This document shows positions 1 through 11,631 of a stretch of DNA of 64,000 nucleotides, piece by piece. The number at the start of each line of letters is the position of its first letter. The first letter of the stretch is position 1. Origin of the DNA: Morinoia aosen. Its lineage: Eukaryota > Arthropoda > Malacostraca > Amphipoda > Talitridae. A program made the translations under genes and the position numbers. The notes below the pieces were generated by a model. It ran no database searches. It was not told the DNA's origin and was given only the letters and a program-made list of their open reading frames with translations. The stretch spans positions 14,656,293-14,720,292 of the forward strand of contig CM059575.1 in NCBI GenBank assembly GCA_030386875.1, given 5' to 3'.

Positions 1-50
1 ATTCAATCCTCAATTCAGATTTAGAATCAATTGTTGTGGGTAATTTTGAA

Positions 51-182
51 AACTGCAGACCTTATCTGGATGGTGCTTTCATGTAGCTTTCATTAAGTAT
101 TTATAAAAATTGAGTTAGTGACTGCAGGTCGGTCAGCAGCACAATGAAAATCCTCTCAGTGACCACCGGTGGGTCCCTTCGC
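51..182. repeat. Diverged dispersed repeat, copy 1 (partner at 4462-4591)
   Basis: This block resembles 4462-4591 in the same orientation. Shared landmarks in order are a TATTTATAAAA motif, TTGAGTT, GTGACT, a TCAGCAGC core, ATGAAAA and ATGACCACCG/GTGACCACCG. Identity by eye is roughly 70-75 percent with small gaps, so the copies are old. Its family is unknown; it could be the end of an unidentified transposon. Confidence 0.55.
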
Positions 183-592
183 AGGAAACGTGCTAAATAA
201 GTCAGGTCCACAGATGCAGGAAGGGACAGAGTAAAAAGAGATTTTGAAAAGCGTGAGAATCGCGTTCAGCAAGACAGACGGGGGTGGAAGTGCAGTAGAC
301 CATGTTTCTGACACCTCAGCATTCACTATAGCAGAGGGGCGGTGAACACCTTAGCGTCTCGCGTACGCTGTCGCAGCGTTTTATCAAACGGTAGGTGTTT
401 TGTGCTGGAACATGCTGCCTTTCGCACTCTGTTTCAAATTAAGTTATATCAGCCGCTGTCGTCTGACCGAGCAATTGAGAAGTAGCTTAAGCACTTTGTA
501 AAAATTTTTGTCTACGATAATATTCCGTCCACGTCTACAACGATAGAGAATGCGAGTAAACTCAAAACGGAGTAAACTCCAGAAAATATCGA

Positions 593-1475
593 GTGTGTAA
601 GAGCTAGAATGGAAAGAAGCCCGCGTCGCCCAACTCGCCAGCATGGCCCTTCGCTTGGGATATCCAACAGAACAGTTAAACGGATTTCACAAAACGATCT
701 ACACCACCACGCTTCAAGGTTCCAAATTGAACAGTCTCTTCAAGAAACAGATTGCGTGTGTCACAGACGGTTCTGTGAAGAATTGATAAATTTAATTAGT
801 GAAAACGAAGAAATTGTAAACAATTTATGGATGAGTGGCAATAGCTATTTCCATTTTGTCCAGTTAAGTTAACAAGCAGAAGTTCAGGTATAGGAGTGAC
901 GTGCATAGACAATTGCATCAGCAACCTCTCCAGTTCACAAAAGTTACTGGGTGGTGTGCTATCGCTTTCCCAGGACCATTACACCTTACTTTCTCGTAGA
1001 TCTTCTAGGATCTAGGTCCTAGATCAGTGGTCCTATAGGGTCAGTGTCACAGCATCTCCTAGATTCTGGGAGATGCTGTGACACTGACACATAGAGATAC
1101 CCAGATTTGTATGATTTGTATGAAAACTTCGTCACGTAACAATTAGCTCAATACGAAGTAAACGTTGAGTTATTTTTACTACAAAACGGTGCAATCTCTC
1201 ACACGGCAGTGTAAGCATGAATTTTGTTAATGTTTCATTTCTAAATCACGTGATCTCTCGAAGGGGTGATAGCGCGTGGCCTCCCTGTTCATCGAACCTA
1301 AGAATTTGCGAAATTTTCTTGTGGAGTTACCTGAAGAGTAAAGTGCATCAGGATATCCCCCCACGAACAGTTGCAGAACCGAAAGATCGGATCTGACAGG
1401 TTGTGGTTTCCTAGTGGCAATGATGTGATGTGAAGGAGCACTTCAAGGCGCTCAAGCCTGAACAGATATCATCTT
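593..1475 (+). pseudogene. Decayed mariner/Tc1-type (IS630 superfamily) transposase
   Basis: This is the fossil of a cut-and-paste DNA transposase. Conceptual translation across several frames gives the family's segments in order: a helix-turn-helix part (MERSPRRPTRQHGPSLGIS, from about 609), the FCEELINLI...NNLWMS segment (about 775-835), VNKQKFRYR followed by LHQQPL and WCAIA (about 870-965), YENFVTQQLAQYE (about 1118-1160), NGA.SHTA (about 1187) and a long C-terminal match FLWSYLKSKVHQDIPPRTVAE (about 1315-1385). All three catalytic acidic positions appear lost: the expected D after LWMS is G, the D of the QDGAP box is N, and the D of the SPDL box is N. Frameshifts and an insertion (see 1009-1088) confirm that it is dead. 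I could not define its inverted repeats. Confidence 0.85.
1009..1088. repeat. Two adjacent perfect palindromes inserted in the transposase fossil
   Basis: Two perfect hairpins lie side by side. The first pairs 1009-1016 (GATCTAGG) with 1018-1025 around one base. The second pairs 1040-1059 with 1069-1088, a perfect 20-bp stem around a 9-nt loop. The flanking transposase reading breaks here and resumes near 1085, so the block looks like extra sequence of about 60 bp gained after the transposon landed. Confidence 0.85.
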
Positions 1476-2854
1476 GCTTGAGTTATTTTTTAAGCCATGT
1501 TCCATTTTTCTCAATTCCTAGAATTCTTTTTCTAGTTATTAAAACTGGATGTTGAAGTACGAGTGATTGATGTACAGTGATTGAAGTAAAAGTAGTAAAA
1601 ATTGATCGATCGGCTCTTCAAAATCGCTTATTACTCACTCTGCCCTGCCTTGCAGTTATGTTTTAACCTGTTCATGGAGTGCTTTTTGAGAAATGATTTT
1701 ACTTAAATGTTGCTTGTGGAAATAAATTTCTTAAGTTTTGAAAATTCTTGATTTCTTGGTACTTCAGAGAAATGATCACTTTCAATTCCTTTAACCACGA
1801 TATTCATCCCAGACGCATGCACAACACGAGGGCGTGTAGGCTACTTATCGCCATCAGAGTTCGAGGAGAGGGTGCCCAAAAGTTAGGAGGCATAATGATG
1901 ATCCGTGGTCTCGCGTCCTTGGATGATTGAACTATGGAAGATTAGAGACTCCTTCGACTCAGTCTAATTTTTATTCTTTGCTCAAGAATAAAATCGAGTG
2001 CAAGGATCCGTGCATCTATGGTTAATGTTTGTGTGGTTGAGCAAAAAAGTTACATCTCAAACTATTGTGTGTTCTTAAAAAAAAGTATATCAGCTTAAAA
2101 ACGAAGCACTAACCCGTAAATTGATACACATTACTTGTTTAAAAAGGCTGAAAAGAAGATCAGATAGAATCGCTTAATTTTGGATGGCTTAATTGAAATT
2201 GTGCGAATATTATATCACAAGTTTAGAAGCAGTAAATTGCAGCAGTAAATCTGTCGCAAATTTTTATATCCGGGCCCTATCAGGACCTAATATGGCTCCA
2301 ACAGAACACATGCCGGGACAGTTGCTAATTGGTACCCGTATCAAACTTTCTCAAGTAAACTCAAATTTGACACAGAGCTGGTTTGCTATTAATATGCTAC
2401 TTGAGATCATGCGAAAAATTTATTTCTGAATTGAATTATTTAGCTAGTCTTCGTGGCATGATTATCATTTTTAACAATTGCATTATTGTACTCACGATTT
2501 TTTTGAAAGTCAAGCACGGCTCATGGACATGGCGCAAATATTTCACGATGCAATGCATCGATAGCTTTCTGTGTCAGTGTGGTTCGTACAGCCGCATCGG
2601 ACAATCCACCATCATGCCGAGTTGAGAAGTAAAGGCCAATTAAGAAAAGTTTCTGAAAGATTCCCATTTAGGGCAATATCGTTTGAACACAAAGAGTTTA
2701 CAGGCTCTCGTAAATGATGCCTGTTAAGAAACGAGCATGCAAAATAATAATATGAAGAGCTGTAACTTGGTTCTGTTTATTTTACTCCTAAAAACAGCTG
2801 GCGATTTGGTTTTGATTTTTTACCATTACTCCTATTTATAACGAATTACTCTCC
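1476..2854. other. AT-rich sequence with no recognised feature
   Basis: Only short open frames (up to about 80 codons) are present, and none shows a recognisable motif. I see no tandem repeat or RNA gene. The stretch may include decayed 5' sequence of the LINE that follows, but I cannot show it. Confidence 0.5.
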
Positions 2855-3930
2855 ATTTCCTTCGGCTTTATAAATTCGATTGCGTAAATTATTACCTACT
2901 TTTATCCAAACTATACCACTCTGGCAGAAGTCTTTCTTACGAATGGGCAAAACTCTTCCTCTCAAACAGTAAACAAAATGAAATAATTGGCAGTTTTGCT
3001 TCTGAGTTGAAGAACATAACCCATGGACTCCCTCAAGGACAATTTTTAGGTGATTATCTTTTCTTACCAATGTAAATGATACCGTGAAGTCGATATCTTT
3101 CTTCAAATTCATTCTGCCGGAGGATGACAGCATATCATCACCAAATTTCCACCCCCGAAAACTCCGTAAGCGTCGCCAGCCAAATAAATCTGGAGTGAAT
3201 AGCGTTTTGCTCCGGCTCGTAGCAAATCAAATCAGTATGAATGTCAGTACGACCAAGTATGTACTATTCTCCCTTGAGGAAAACGTCGTTACCTAGCATT
3301 TTATTAGGCGGTAAAAAATTGAAGAGACTGGCAGCTGCAAGTGTTCGGAAATAATACTAGACAAAAGTTTGACCTTCAAAAATCAAATCAATCATATACT
3401 GTACGTACGAAGCCGTCCAAATCCATCAGAATTTTGCACTAAGTCTAGCATTTCCCACCAAGAGAAGCATTAATAATCCTTCACAGCGCATTGATTCATA
3501 CGTATATTCTAAACAGTATTAAAGCCTTAAATGGCTTAGAAAAAATAAAATGACAGAACATTCACGTTGCAATAAAACAGTAACCTTCAACGAAGAACAC
3601 GGATGTAGCCCACTCAGATGATTCATATAAGATTAGAAATTTTGAACTGGCTGAATACTACCGATTTTCTCTGAGGTTTTATGAACAGAATCTTGGGTAC
3701 TAACAAAAACCCGGAATTTTTGACAACAAATTTACGCTTAAACTGACCACCCTGACTACTTGACGAGAAATAGAAGTGAGCTCATGCTCCCTAATTACTC
3801 AAAAAGGAAACTGCGTTTTTTTCGTTGGTACCAAATTCTGGAACTCTTTCCTTCTTGGTGCTTGCAACGCTATTCTACTCGGCATTCTACAGCAGGCTTG
3901 AAACTTTCATGCTCTCAAACTACTAAAAAT
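2855..3930 (+). pseudogene. Decayed non-LTR retrotransposon (CR1/Jockey-like LINE), reverse transcriptase part
   Basis: Fragments of a LINE reverse transcriptase appear in the family's order but in shifting frames. LLSKLYHSGRSLSYEWAKLF and LSNSKQNEIIGSFASELKN run into ITHGLPQGQFLGDYLFL (about 2900-3075), the motif around the conserved PQGSVLGPLLF box. W/ANQISMN...TTKYVLF follows at about 3225-3270. EIILDKSLTFKNQINHIL lies at about 3350-3400, and a C-terminal block with REIEVSS and GTKFWNSF at about 3765-3850. The catalytic FADD-type box is not recognisable and there are many stops. The 5' endonuclease part is missing or unrecognisable. It is related to, but clearly distinct from, the copy at 5740-8480. 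Confidence 0.8.
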
Positions 3931-4461
3931 GAAAAGTGAAGAATTTTAAAATAAACAATGCAAACAATCTAAAATACAAGTAAAGTATTTCTAAGCACTA
4001 TCCTTCTCCATTAAAAATGGGAAGGATAAACCACAAACAAATGGGAAAAATAAAGCTTCCATTAAAAACACCGAGACATTGAATGAAAATAATCACAAAC
4101 CATAATATCAAACCGTAATTTCTCTTAGCAATTGATATATGCACATGCTTGTGGTCAATACACTTTTCAAATTTTTCAACAATTAATTCCCCACCAAATA
4201 TATTAAAAGCAAGTATTTCAACATCAAACTCGCACACATAAATGAATTTGGCTATGATGTTGATGCCGTTGATGACATTCACTCGCCACTGCTGAGAGAA
4301 AATTCTTTTTTCTCACCCAATAAGATTTACCTCGCTCGCATCGTACCAAACTAATTAACACTTTGTATAGCACTAAACCCTAATTAATACTTTGGCAGGA
4401 AAAACTGAAGTTTAAAATTCAACTCAAATGTGATGTCAATTGTAATCAGCAAGGGTAAAAA
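3931..4461. other. AT-rich spacer, nothing recognised
   Basis: This lies between the LINE fossil and the second copy of the dispersed repeat. A 94-codon open frame on the minus strand (3998-4282) has no recognisable motif and is probably chance. Confidence 0.45.
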
Positions 4462-4591
4462 TAGCAAACATTAACTGGATCGCGCCTTCATTTAGTTTTG
4501 ATTCAGTATTTATAAAACTTGAGTTTGTGACTATTGGCTGCTCAGCAGCGTTATGAAAACTTCCGCAATGACCACCGATGCATCACGTCGC
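4462..4591. repeat. Diverged dispersed repeat, copy 2 (partner at 51-182)
   Basis: This is the second copy of the block at 51-182, in the same orientation. It shares the TATTTATAAAA, TTGAGTT, GTGACT, CAGCAGC and ATGACCACCG landmarks. Similarity fades on both sides. Confidence 0.55.
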
Positions 4592-5418
4592 TGTCAAAGT
4601 GTTAATAAGAACTCAACTACAAAGTGATAAATTCAGGCTACGCTGTCTCTGAACAGTGACCAGAGCCACACGAAACGCTTCACTTTAATGGTATAATAAT
4701 CTGTAGAGAATATCTCAGAGGAAGATGAAATGAAAATAATGATGAACTTTTGCCTCAACTTTCTGACTGATTAGATTTCGAAGGAACTTCCGGCAAAAGT
4801 TGTGCAGCACAGTGCAAAAACTGCTAACTGGTGTTGCTATCCTAAATCTTCAAGATTTAAACAAAATGTGGCGTTTCTAATCAATTATGTGGGCTATTTG
4901 GATTTAGAGAGTTTTGTCTGAGTAGTAGTATTGTAAATAGCGACTGTACTTTCTGTTCTGCACTAGATTTAATTTAATCTACAGCGTGTATTCCATCATC
5001 TAATTGTGTGCGACTGGCGTTTCCCGACCTCCGACTTTTTACTTTGACCGGCAAATGAGATGTAAACGAGATCTCAGGCCTGAACTAGCCTGGATTGGCA
5101 TCGTCCCACATCCGAAGAAACAAATCATCGCCAGATTTAGATTAGTCGTTAGTTTTAGCCTCCCTACCAGCAACAACAAATGCGTTCCAAAGAGAGGAAG
5201 GAGGAAGGCACCATTTAGTATGGAATTAAGGAAACACGGGATCTATGCAGAAAGGGCATAGAAACAGTAAGTTGGGAAAGAAGATTATGAAACATGATCA
5301 AAGTTGAAGAAGAAAGTAGTAGGTGCTGAAAGAAGAAAGTAGTAGGACAGCAGTGGCCCGAAAAAAGGTGGTCCTTAACATAACAAAAACATTTTATTTC
5401 AACAAAAAGAAAGCCTAC
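4592..5418. other. No recognised feature
   Basis: An 85-codon plus-strand open frame (5004-5261) shows no domain. There is no repeat structure beyond short AT-rich runs and a local GAAGAAAGTAGTAGG duplication near 5308-5346. Confidence 0.4.
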
Positions 5419-5530
5419 CTAACTCTCAGCTCGGGCCCTCACATTGTCCCCCTGGGAGCGCTAATTCCCATTGATACAATAAATGTATTCCCTGAGGGGC
5501 AAAACAGCGCCATTGTACAACTAAGTTAAC
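5419..5530. repeat. Short dispersed repeat, copy 1 (partner at 10188-10255)
   Basis: 25 bases at 5419-5443 (CTAACTCTCAGCTCGGGCCC then TCACA) are identical to 10188-10212. The match then continues imperfectly through CCCCCTGGG and a region with TGTATTCC. The GC-rich core stands out against its AT-rich surroundings. It is probably the end of an unidentified mobile element. Confidence 0.6.
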
Positions 5531-5739
5531 AAGCACGAAAACATAGTCATAATGTAGGCGGTATACCTGGCTTACATTTTAACATCTGGCGTATTTTTTT
5601 CTCTAATAACGACGTTGTTTTTAGTATTATTGTGTTTTAATGGTAGTAACTAAATCATTATGGAATGAAAACATCTTCGGTGACTTCACTCTAAAATTGA
5701 TGAAATAAATTATACAGTCGCTAAACACAGTAGTGATTT

Positions 5740-8480
5740 CGACGTACTCTGCTACTTCAAAAGTTAAAAACATTAGCCTCAAAAAATTGATATATGCCAA
5801 ATTAAACATCATTTCTTCCATCAGAAAAGATGACAAACACGGTGGCGGTGTAAGTGCATTCATTGGTAATCAACTTAATATAAAAATCATTCCCGAAAAA
5901 AACATTAATATCGATTGCATTGAAACGCTTTTCATTGAGGCTAAAGAATGTTGCAAACTTCTATGGAAAATTTTACGGACGTCGCTCTGGAAGCCTAGAG
6001 AGACTCCTAGCCTTCATTAATGAACTTACTAATTTAGCCAATTAATCAATAACCCCAGCTCTGATCATGGAATAATCTCCTGTGACTTTAATCTGGCCTT
6101 GCTAGAAATGGACCATTGCGAAATACCTTCAAGCTTCGTAAATTCAATGCTAGCAAAATCCCTTCCCCTCACATCAGTAAACAAACGAGAATTTTTGCGG
6201 AAGCAACTTTATAATTAGATATATGCTCGTGACGTATCCAACTAATATTCCCCGTTAAATTCCAACGGCTGATATATCAGACCACTTTCAATTTTACGAA
6301 AACAAAGCATGTTGCCTATCGGGAACAAAATTCTGCCACAATTGCGACTGTTCCGTACGGTGGCGTTAATTTGCTAACCCTTAACGACATGTAAGGATAA
6401 TTATCAGAAACAGATCTGAATCCCATAAATGATACAGATATTGAAAAAAAACATTATTGCCGTAACACACTTTCCAAACGATATACAACAGATGCTGGCC
6501 ACTGGGCTATTATGACCTGCACATGCAGTCACGCCCAAGGGCGAGCAAAAGCCATTGATCACGGAGGAAATGATCTCTATTATGAGAAAATAGCAGCCAT
6601 ATTTGATTCTACAGCATAACGAATTTTTTCATACATACCGAAGATATCGTTACTACATCCCCACCTAAATCAGAGCATTTAAAAAAAAGCGATTTAACTA
6701 AAAAATTCACACTCAGTCCCAGATTGATGAAAAAAATGTGAAGCCATTTGAACTCATCGTACGTATAGACCGAATAATGATCCTACAAACGAAGAAGAAA
6801 CTGTTGTGTGAGTAAAAACGATTATGCGATATAACAACGAGAAAGTTCCATTCAATTTTTATTTCGTTAATATAGAAAAAACTATCGCTTATAATTAAAT
6901 AATGATTCTGATATTCTCTTGCTCTCGTTTTCAGATCTAAACTCAAACTACTCCTTTTGAGGTGAATACTTGTGATGTTTCCAATTGAATTAACACGCTA
7001 CAAATTAAATCAGGCATACAAAATACATTCCAAGTTGAAGCGCTTAAATAGGCAGTGCAATTGATTTCCTGTTTTCTTCCTGATATATAATCACATTGTT
7101 CTGATATGACTTTACCCTAATTCATTAAAAATCACTGGAAAGACCTCCATCTTCAAAGCGATTTCAATAGATGACAAGGAAAGCGATGCATAAAATCATT
7201 GACCAATCTCTTCGCAGTCAATCGTCATGCAGTAAAATTATCGAAAAAATACTGTATTAAAAAGTATACTCATACATGGAGCTTAACTCATATCTTTATG
7301 AATAGCAATTCGTTTATTATACACAAAATTCAACTATCCAAGTCACCCTACGTCACCTGCAATGCTTTTATTCAAACATTGACTGAGGAAATCTAGTACT
7401 TTCAATTTTCGGCGTCTCTAAAAAGCATCAAATTATCAAAATCATAACATACCTCAGTCTAAACTCCGTCACAATGGCGTAAGAGGTCTACCATATGAAT
7501 GGTTCAAATCATATCTCGCCACCAAAACGTAACTCATGTCGTTTCTCAAGTATCACTTCTTGGGCTCCTTCTATTCCTCATTTTTATACACTTCATTGTG
7601 GAATCAATATTCATACTTCAAATTTTCATTGTTTTAGAAATAACAGCTCATTATCCACGAGTTTTCCCCCGAAAACAGCGTAAAAATCGATCAAATAAAT
7701 GAGGAACTAAAAAGTCTTTCACTCTAGAGCCGGCAGCATATATAATCTACATTAGCGTCACGACTAAACATGCACTCATCTCTCACAAGAAAAAACACAA
7801 CAGTCTAGCAATGTGCTTAGCCACCAAGTAATTCATGAGGGCACCAGTTGCAAATTTTTGGGCATAATTCTAGACATGAATTTAACTTCTGCATATCATA
7901 TCAATCGTAAATGTCCTGAACTACCCAAACCCAATGAAATCATTGGTCAAAGTGAAGCTCATCCTACCGAAGGATGTACTCAAAATCCTTCACATCCCAT
8001 AGATTCATCCGTTTATCCAATATGGCATTGATGCGTGGGATGGTATAAAGAAAAATAAAATTGACAAAATATTCTCTCTAAAGTGAAAGGCAAGCAGAGC
8101 CATCTCTAACTGAGAGTCAACGCCCACACCAACGACTCCTTCAAGAACCTAAAAATTCTGAAACTGTCCGAATTCTGCTGATTTTTTAAGATTTTTTATC
8201 TACAAAATTCAAAATGAATGAGATCTCTGATCTTCGAGAGTAAATTAATGCAGAAGCTGTCTACCATGACTACTGGACGAGAAATAGAAACAAACTTATA
8301 GTTCCGTTTCGCTCAAAACTCAAATTTTAAAACAGTTCTGTTTGGGAGGTATAAAATTCTGGAATTCCATCTCTTAATTGCGTCGTTTGCGATGCTTCCA
8401 CCAATTCAAAACTCAAAATTAGCCTTGAATCTTATTTGATCTTAAATTACCAGTCAATTGTGTGATAAACATAAATTGAA
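5740..8480 (+). pseudogene. Decayed non-LTR retrotransposon (CR1/Jockey-like LINE), endonuclease to C-terminus
   Basis: This is a longer LINE fossil with ORF2 segments in the correct order and many stops and frameshifts. The APE endonuclease shows as DKHGGGVSAFIGNQLNIKII and DCIETLFIEA (about 5828-5945), FYGRRSGSLERLLAFINEL (about 5975-6030) and the DFNLALLEMDHCEIPSSFVN segment (about 6082-6150). A linker KPLITEEMISIMRK...YRRYR...IRAFKKK follows at about 6550-6700. The reverse transcriptase gives HNGVRGLPYEWFKSYLATKT and LLGLLLFLIFIHFI (about 7470-7590). After it come CKFLGIILDMNLTSAYHIN (about 7850-7905), LPKDVLKILHIP and FIQYGIDAWDGIKKNKIDKI (about 7965-8075). A C-terminal block with TRNRNKLIVPFRS lies at about 8275-8325. 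The FADD catalytic box is not visible. The order and motifs fit the CR1/Jockey group; the exact clade is not determined. Confidence 0.88.
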
Positions 8481-8484
8481 GGAA

Positions 8485-9378
8485 AGGCTTAAAGACTTAA
8501 GAAAAAACGTAAACAAAATATAATCTCTGAAATGTTTTTCTCACAGTGAATAATGCTCACTAAGAAACTCTACCCATAGTGCTACCAATATGAGAATATA
8601 AAAGTTTATGTTTATACATAGGGAACTATGTGGGTGCATACGTACAGTCGAGTATATTTAAAATAATGCTGATGACGAGACTGTCAAACAGTATATTCTA
8701 TTTGCTTGATGTTAACATGACTCTGTCTTACATGCTTATCTAATTCTATGTTAGATACATAAGTATATGTAGTCATTACTCACTCCACTTCAGAATTCGT
8801 TCATCTCCTGTTAGGTTGCCACAGAAGCATTGTGCCTTATTTGGCCCACAATGGTAATATTGCAGACAGTTTGACAATGACCATTTTCTTGTATTGTTTG
8901 TAACAATGTACAAGTTTGTGTAAAGTAAATCTTTAAAATCTTTCAGGTAAGTGAATGATAGAGTGTGTTCTATTATTCGAAATGACTACTAACTTAAATT
9001 TAAATCGTTCTGTGATACCTTTTACAAAAAATCATATCCTCATTTTCCTGAAAATCCCGTTAAGTATCTCTTGCAAAATTTCAATAACAGAACAACATTC
9101 AGTGCAAAATATTCATGATATTGAAAATAATAATAATGCTGTTGAAGGGTGTTGATAAAATCAACATTAAAGCACGGACACGAGTCCTTTACTGCTTCTC
9201 TCTACGCATGCCGTCTGCGACCAAAAGATTAATTAAACCGTCTATCTTTAGGAGTGAGTCAACTACAAAACAAAACTACTGTAACATCTAAATTAGGTCA
9301 CAAGCATTTATCGCAAAAAATAGTTCACTGACTCCTCAACGTCTAATTGTCTCCACCGATTGATCATGGCTTATCGCA
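8485..9378. other. No recognised feature
   Basis: AT-rich sequence without a coding region that I recognise. Short open frames (up to 66 codons) look random. Confidence 0.45.
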
Positions 9379-9382
9379 TTAA

Positions 9383-9649
9383 AGGCCTGTTTACACGATC
9401 ATTGAGTGCACGCGTGAGCAGTGAAGAGAGGCGCAAGCCCCGCCCTCTTGCTCTCGCTTCAGGGGCATTTACTGCTCAATGACAATGCGGAGTAAGCTCG
9501 TTTTCATGGCGCTGGCCAGAGCTTTTCAGTGTCATTACAGACGCACTGTCATTGAGAAAGTAAATCAGCCTGAAGCGAGAGCAAGTGGGCGGGGCTTGCG
9601 CCTCTCTTCACTGCTCACGCGCGCACTCAATGATCGTGTAAACAGGCCT
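9383..9649. mobile_element. 267-bp MITE with 81-bp terminal inverted repeats and TTAA target duplication
   Basis: The left end 9383-9463 and right end 9569-9649 are inverted copies over 81 bp with two mismatches, beginning AGGCCTGTTTACACGATCA. Weaker inverted similarity continues inward (to about 9489 and from about 9541), so nearly the whole element folds back on itself. TTAA flanks both sides (9379-9382 and 9650-9653), which is the target site used by piggyBac-type elements. There is no coding capacity, so it would need a transposase supplied in trans. The ends do not show the CCC-type start usual for piggyBac, so family assignment is tentative. Confidence 0.88.
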
Positions 9650-9702
9650 TTAAGGGTTTCCAATCCGATTAGCAAATTAAAGTTTATTCTTCGATAGCGT
9701 TC

Positions 9703-10185
9703 GGTGGGCAGCAGACCAGAGGTGGGCGGCAGACCAGAGGTGGACAGCAGGCCAGAGGTGGGCGGCAGACCAGAGGTGGGTAGCAGACCAGAGGTGGGCA
9801 GCAGACCAGAGGTGGACAGTAGACCAGAGGTGGGCAGCAGACCAGAAGTGGGCAGCAGAACAGAAGTGGGCAGCAGACCGGAAGTGGACAGCAGACCAGA
9901 AGTGGGCAGCAGACCAGAGGTGGGCAGCAAACCAGAAGTGGGCAGCAGACCAGAGGTGGGCAGCAGACCAGAAGTGGGCAGCAGACCAGAAGTGGGCAGC
10001 AGACCAGAAGTGGGCAGCAGACCAGAGGTGGGCAGCAGACCAGAGGTGGGCAGCAGACCAGGGGTGGGCAGCAGACCAGAGGTGGGCAGCAGACCAGAGG
10101 TGGGCGGCAGGCCAGAGGTGGGCGGCATACCAGAGGTGGGCAGCAGACCAGAGGTGGGCAGCAGACCAGAGGTAGGCAGCAGACC
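9703..10185. repeat. 18-bp minisatellite, about 27 copies
   Basis: Tandem units of the form GGTGGGCAGCAGACCAGA with scattered substitutions (CAGC/CGGC, GGTG/AGTG, CAGG/CAGA). Because 18 is a multiple of three, the array is open on both strands. The plus-strand reading is a (S/G)RPEVG hexapeptide repeat and the minus-strand reading is a GLLPTS repeat. Neither looks like a real protein: the open frames start and end at the array edges. Confidence 0.95.
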
Positions 10186-10187
10186 GT

Positions 10188-10255
10188 CTAACTCTCAGCT
10201 CGGGCCCTCACACATTCCCCCTGGGTTGTATTCAATGGTTGTATTCCTCTGAAGG
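10188..10255. repeat. Short dispersed repeat, copy 2 (partner at 5419-5530)
   Basis: It begins two bases after the 18-bp array. The first 25 bases are identical to 5419-5443, followed by an imperfect match. The array may therefore have grown inside or at the edge of a copy of this element. Confidence 0.6.
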
Positions 10256-11629
10256 GTGTTATTGGAAAGCTCCGATGAGGAGCAAAAATTATTACATTAA
10301 TCAATGTTGTATACAAAACTAGTAGGCACGTTTTATGCTGCCATTTCCCTTCATACTTGTGGTATGAGGGCAACAGTTTCGTGAGAATAACAATTCACAT
10401 AAGCTAGGGGATGGTCTATGAGCCCTCGTTCAAAGCTCGCCGTTGATTAAATGAGCTCGTGTGCTTAGACTCGGCAGGCCTTTCGACCTTGGCATTTTGT
10501 AAAATCTAACGCTGTCAAGTCGCTGCAAACCCGCGAGCCAGACTCGTCCCAGTGCTTCATATTTCTTGAGGAAAATAACTGCGAAATTGTAGAAACTCGT
10601 TACTTGACTAAGATTTGACCAAAATGCGGCCAAACGGTAAGAAAAAATATAAGTGCACTCTAGGTGCATTTCGCCTTTTTTACTTTTTTATTATAATCAT
10701 CACATCTGTGTTAACGTGAAACTGAATTTCCTGTTCATTTTTTTGCAGGCAAAGCACTCAAATCGTTTTAATTATGTTTAGATGGACAAGGCACAATTTT
10801 CACGACTCGTTAGAGATTGACAAAAAAGCTGCAGCCAAATTTTCCAAAGACATAACTTTACACGTGGAACAGCGAAAATTTTTCAGCATTTATTGGAAGG
10901 CCATTTGGTATATGGAAAGTGAAAAATGACGAGGTACAAGCAAGTCAATAATAAACTCACACAAAGTAAACTTATCTATAAAATAGAAAATTTGTGTACT
11001 AATTTAATTAAATTTTAGTTGGAAAACTGAGCTTTAACATTTTACCATTCAGTCCAGTTCTATAAGCTTTCGTAAGAAGTGAAAGTCTCATTTATCTTAT
11101 GACCAACTTACAAATCGTTTCTGACTACTAAAAGTAGGATTTTAGCAGGTGAATTAGGTTTTAGATTTGCAAACTTGTTTTTAGTCCAAATTTCCCTGGT
11201 GCAATTTTGCGAGCGTAATTTTAAGTCAATCACTACTGAATTCGCCGCATTTATAGAAGATGCTAGAAAAGATTAGTAGCAGCACGATACTTCGTTACAA
11301 TCACTTAGGTATACAGTCCATAGGTGCAGGAAAGCGAGCACGGGACTCTAATTGTATGAAATACAACCTTTGCAGGGAAGGAAGTCGAAATTATAGTGGC
11401 CTAATGTGCGAACTACAGTATTAGAAAAATTTTAAAAGGAATGAGAACGCTTTATTTCGACACTTACCAACTCAAAATCGAGCATTTCAAACACACAGCA
11501 AATATTAGGAACTTATCTGCCGATCACCGATAAAGGACTGTATTCTAGGTAATAATTATCTATTACCCGCTCTGGCTTTGTGCCGTCAGCATGGTGTGAA
11601 AATATCCAAAAATGGTATTGTAGTTGTTC
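10256..11629. other. No recognised feature
   Basis: AT-rich sequence with only short open frames (up to 79 codons) and no motifs, tandem repeats or RNA genes that I can recognise. Confidence 0.4.
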
Positions 11630-11631
11630 TA

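Noticed and set aside
9703..10185. CRISPR array, because of regular repeats
   Set aside because: Units are contiguous with no unique spacers and the genome is eukaryotic; it is a plain minisatellite.
9565..10252. Opposed 182- and 187-codon frames with SRPEVG / LLPTSG repeats
   Set aside because: 18-bp minisatellite read on both strands; one frame also runs into the MITE.
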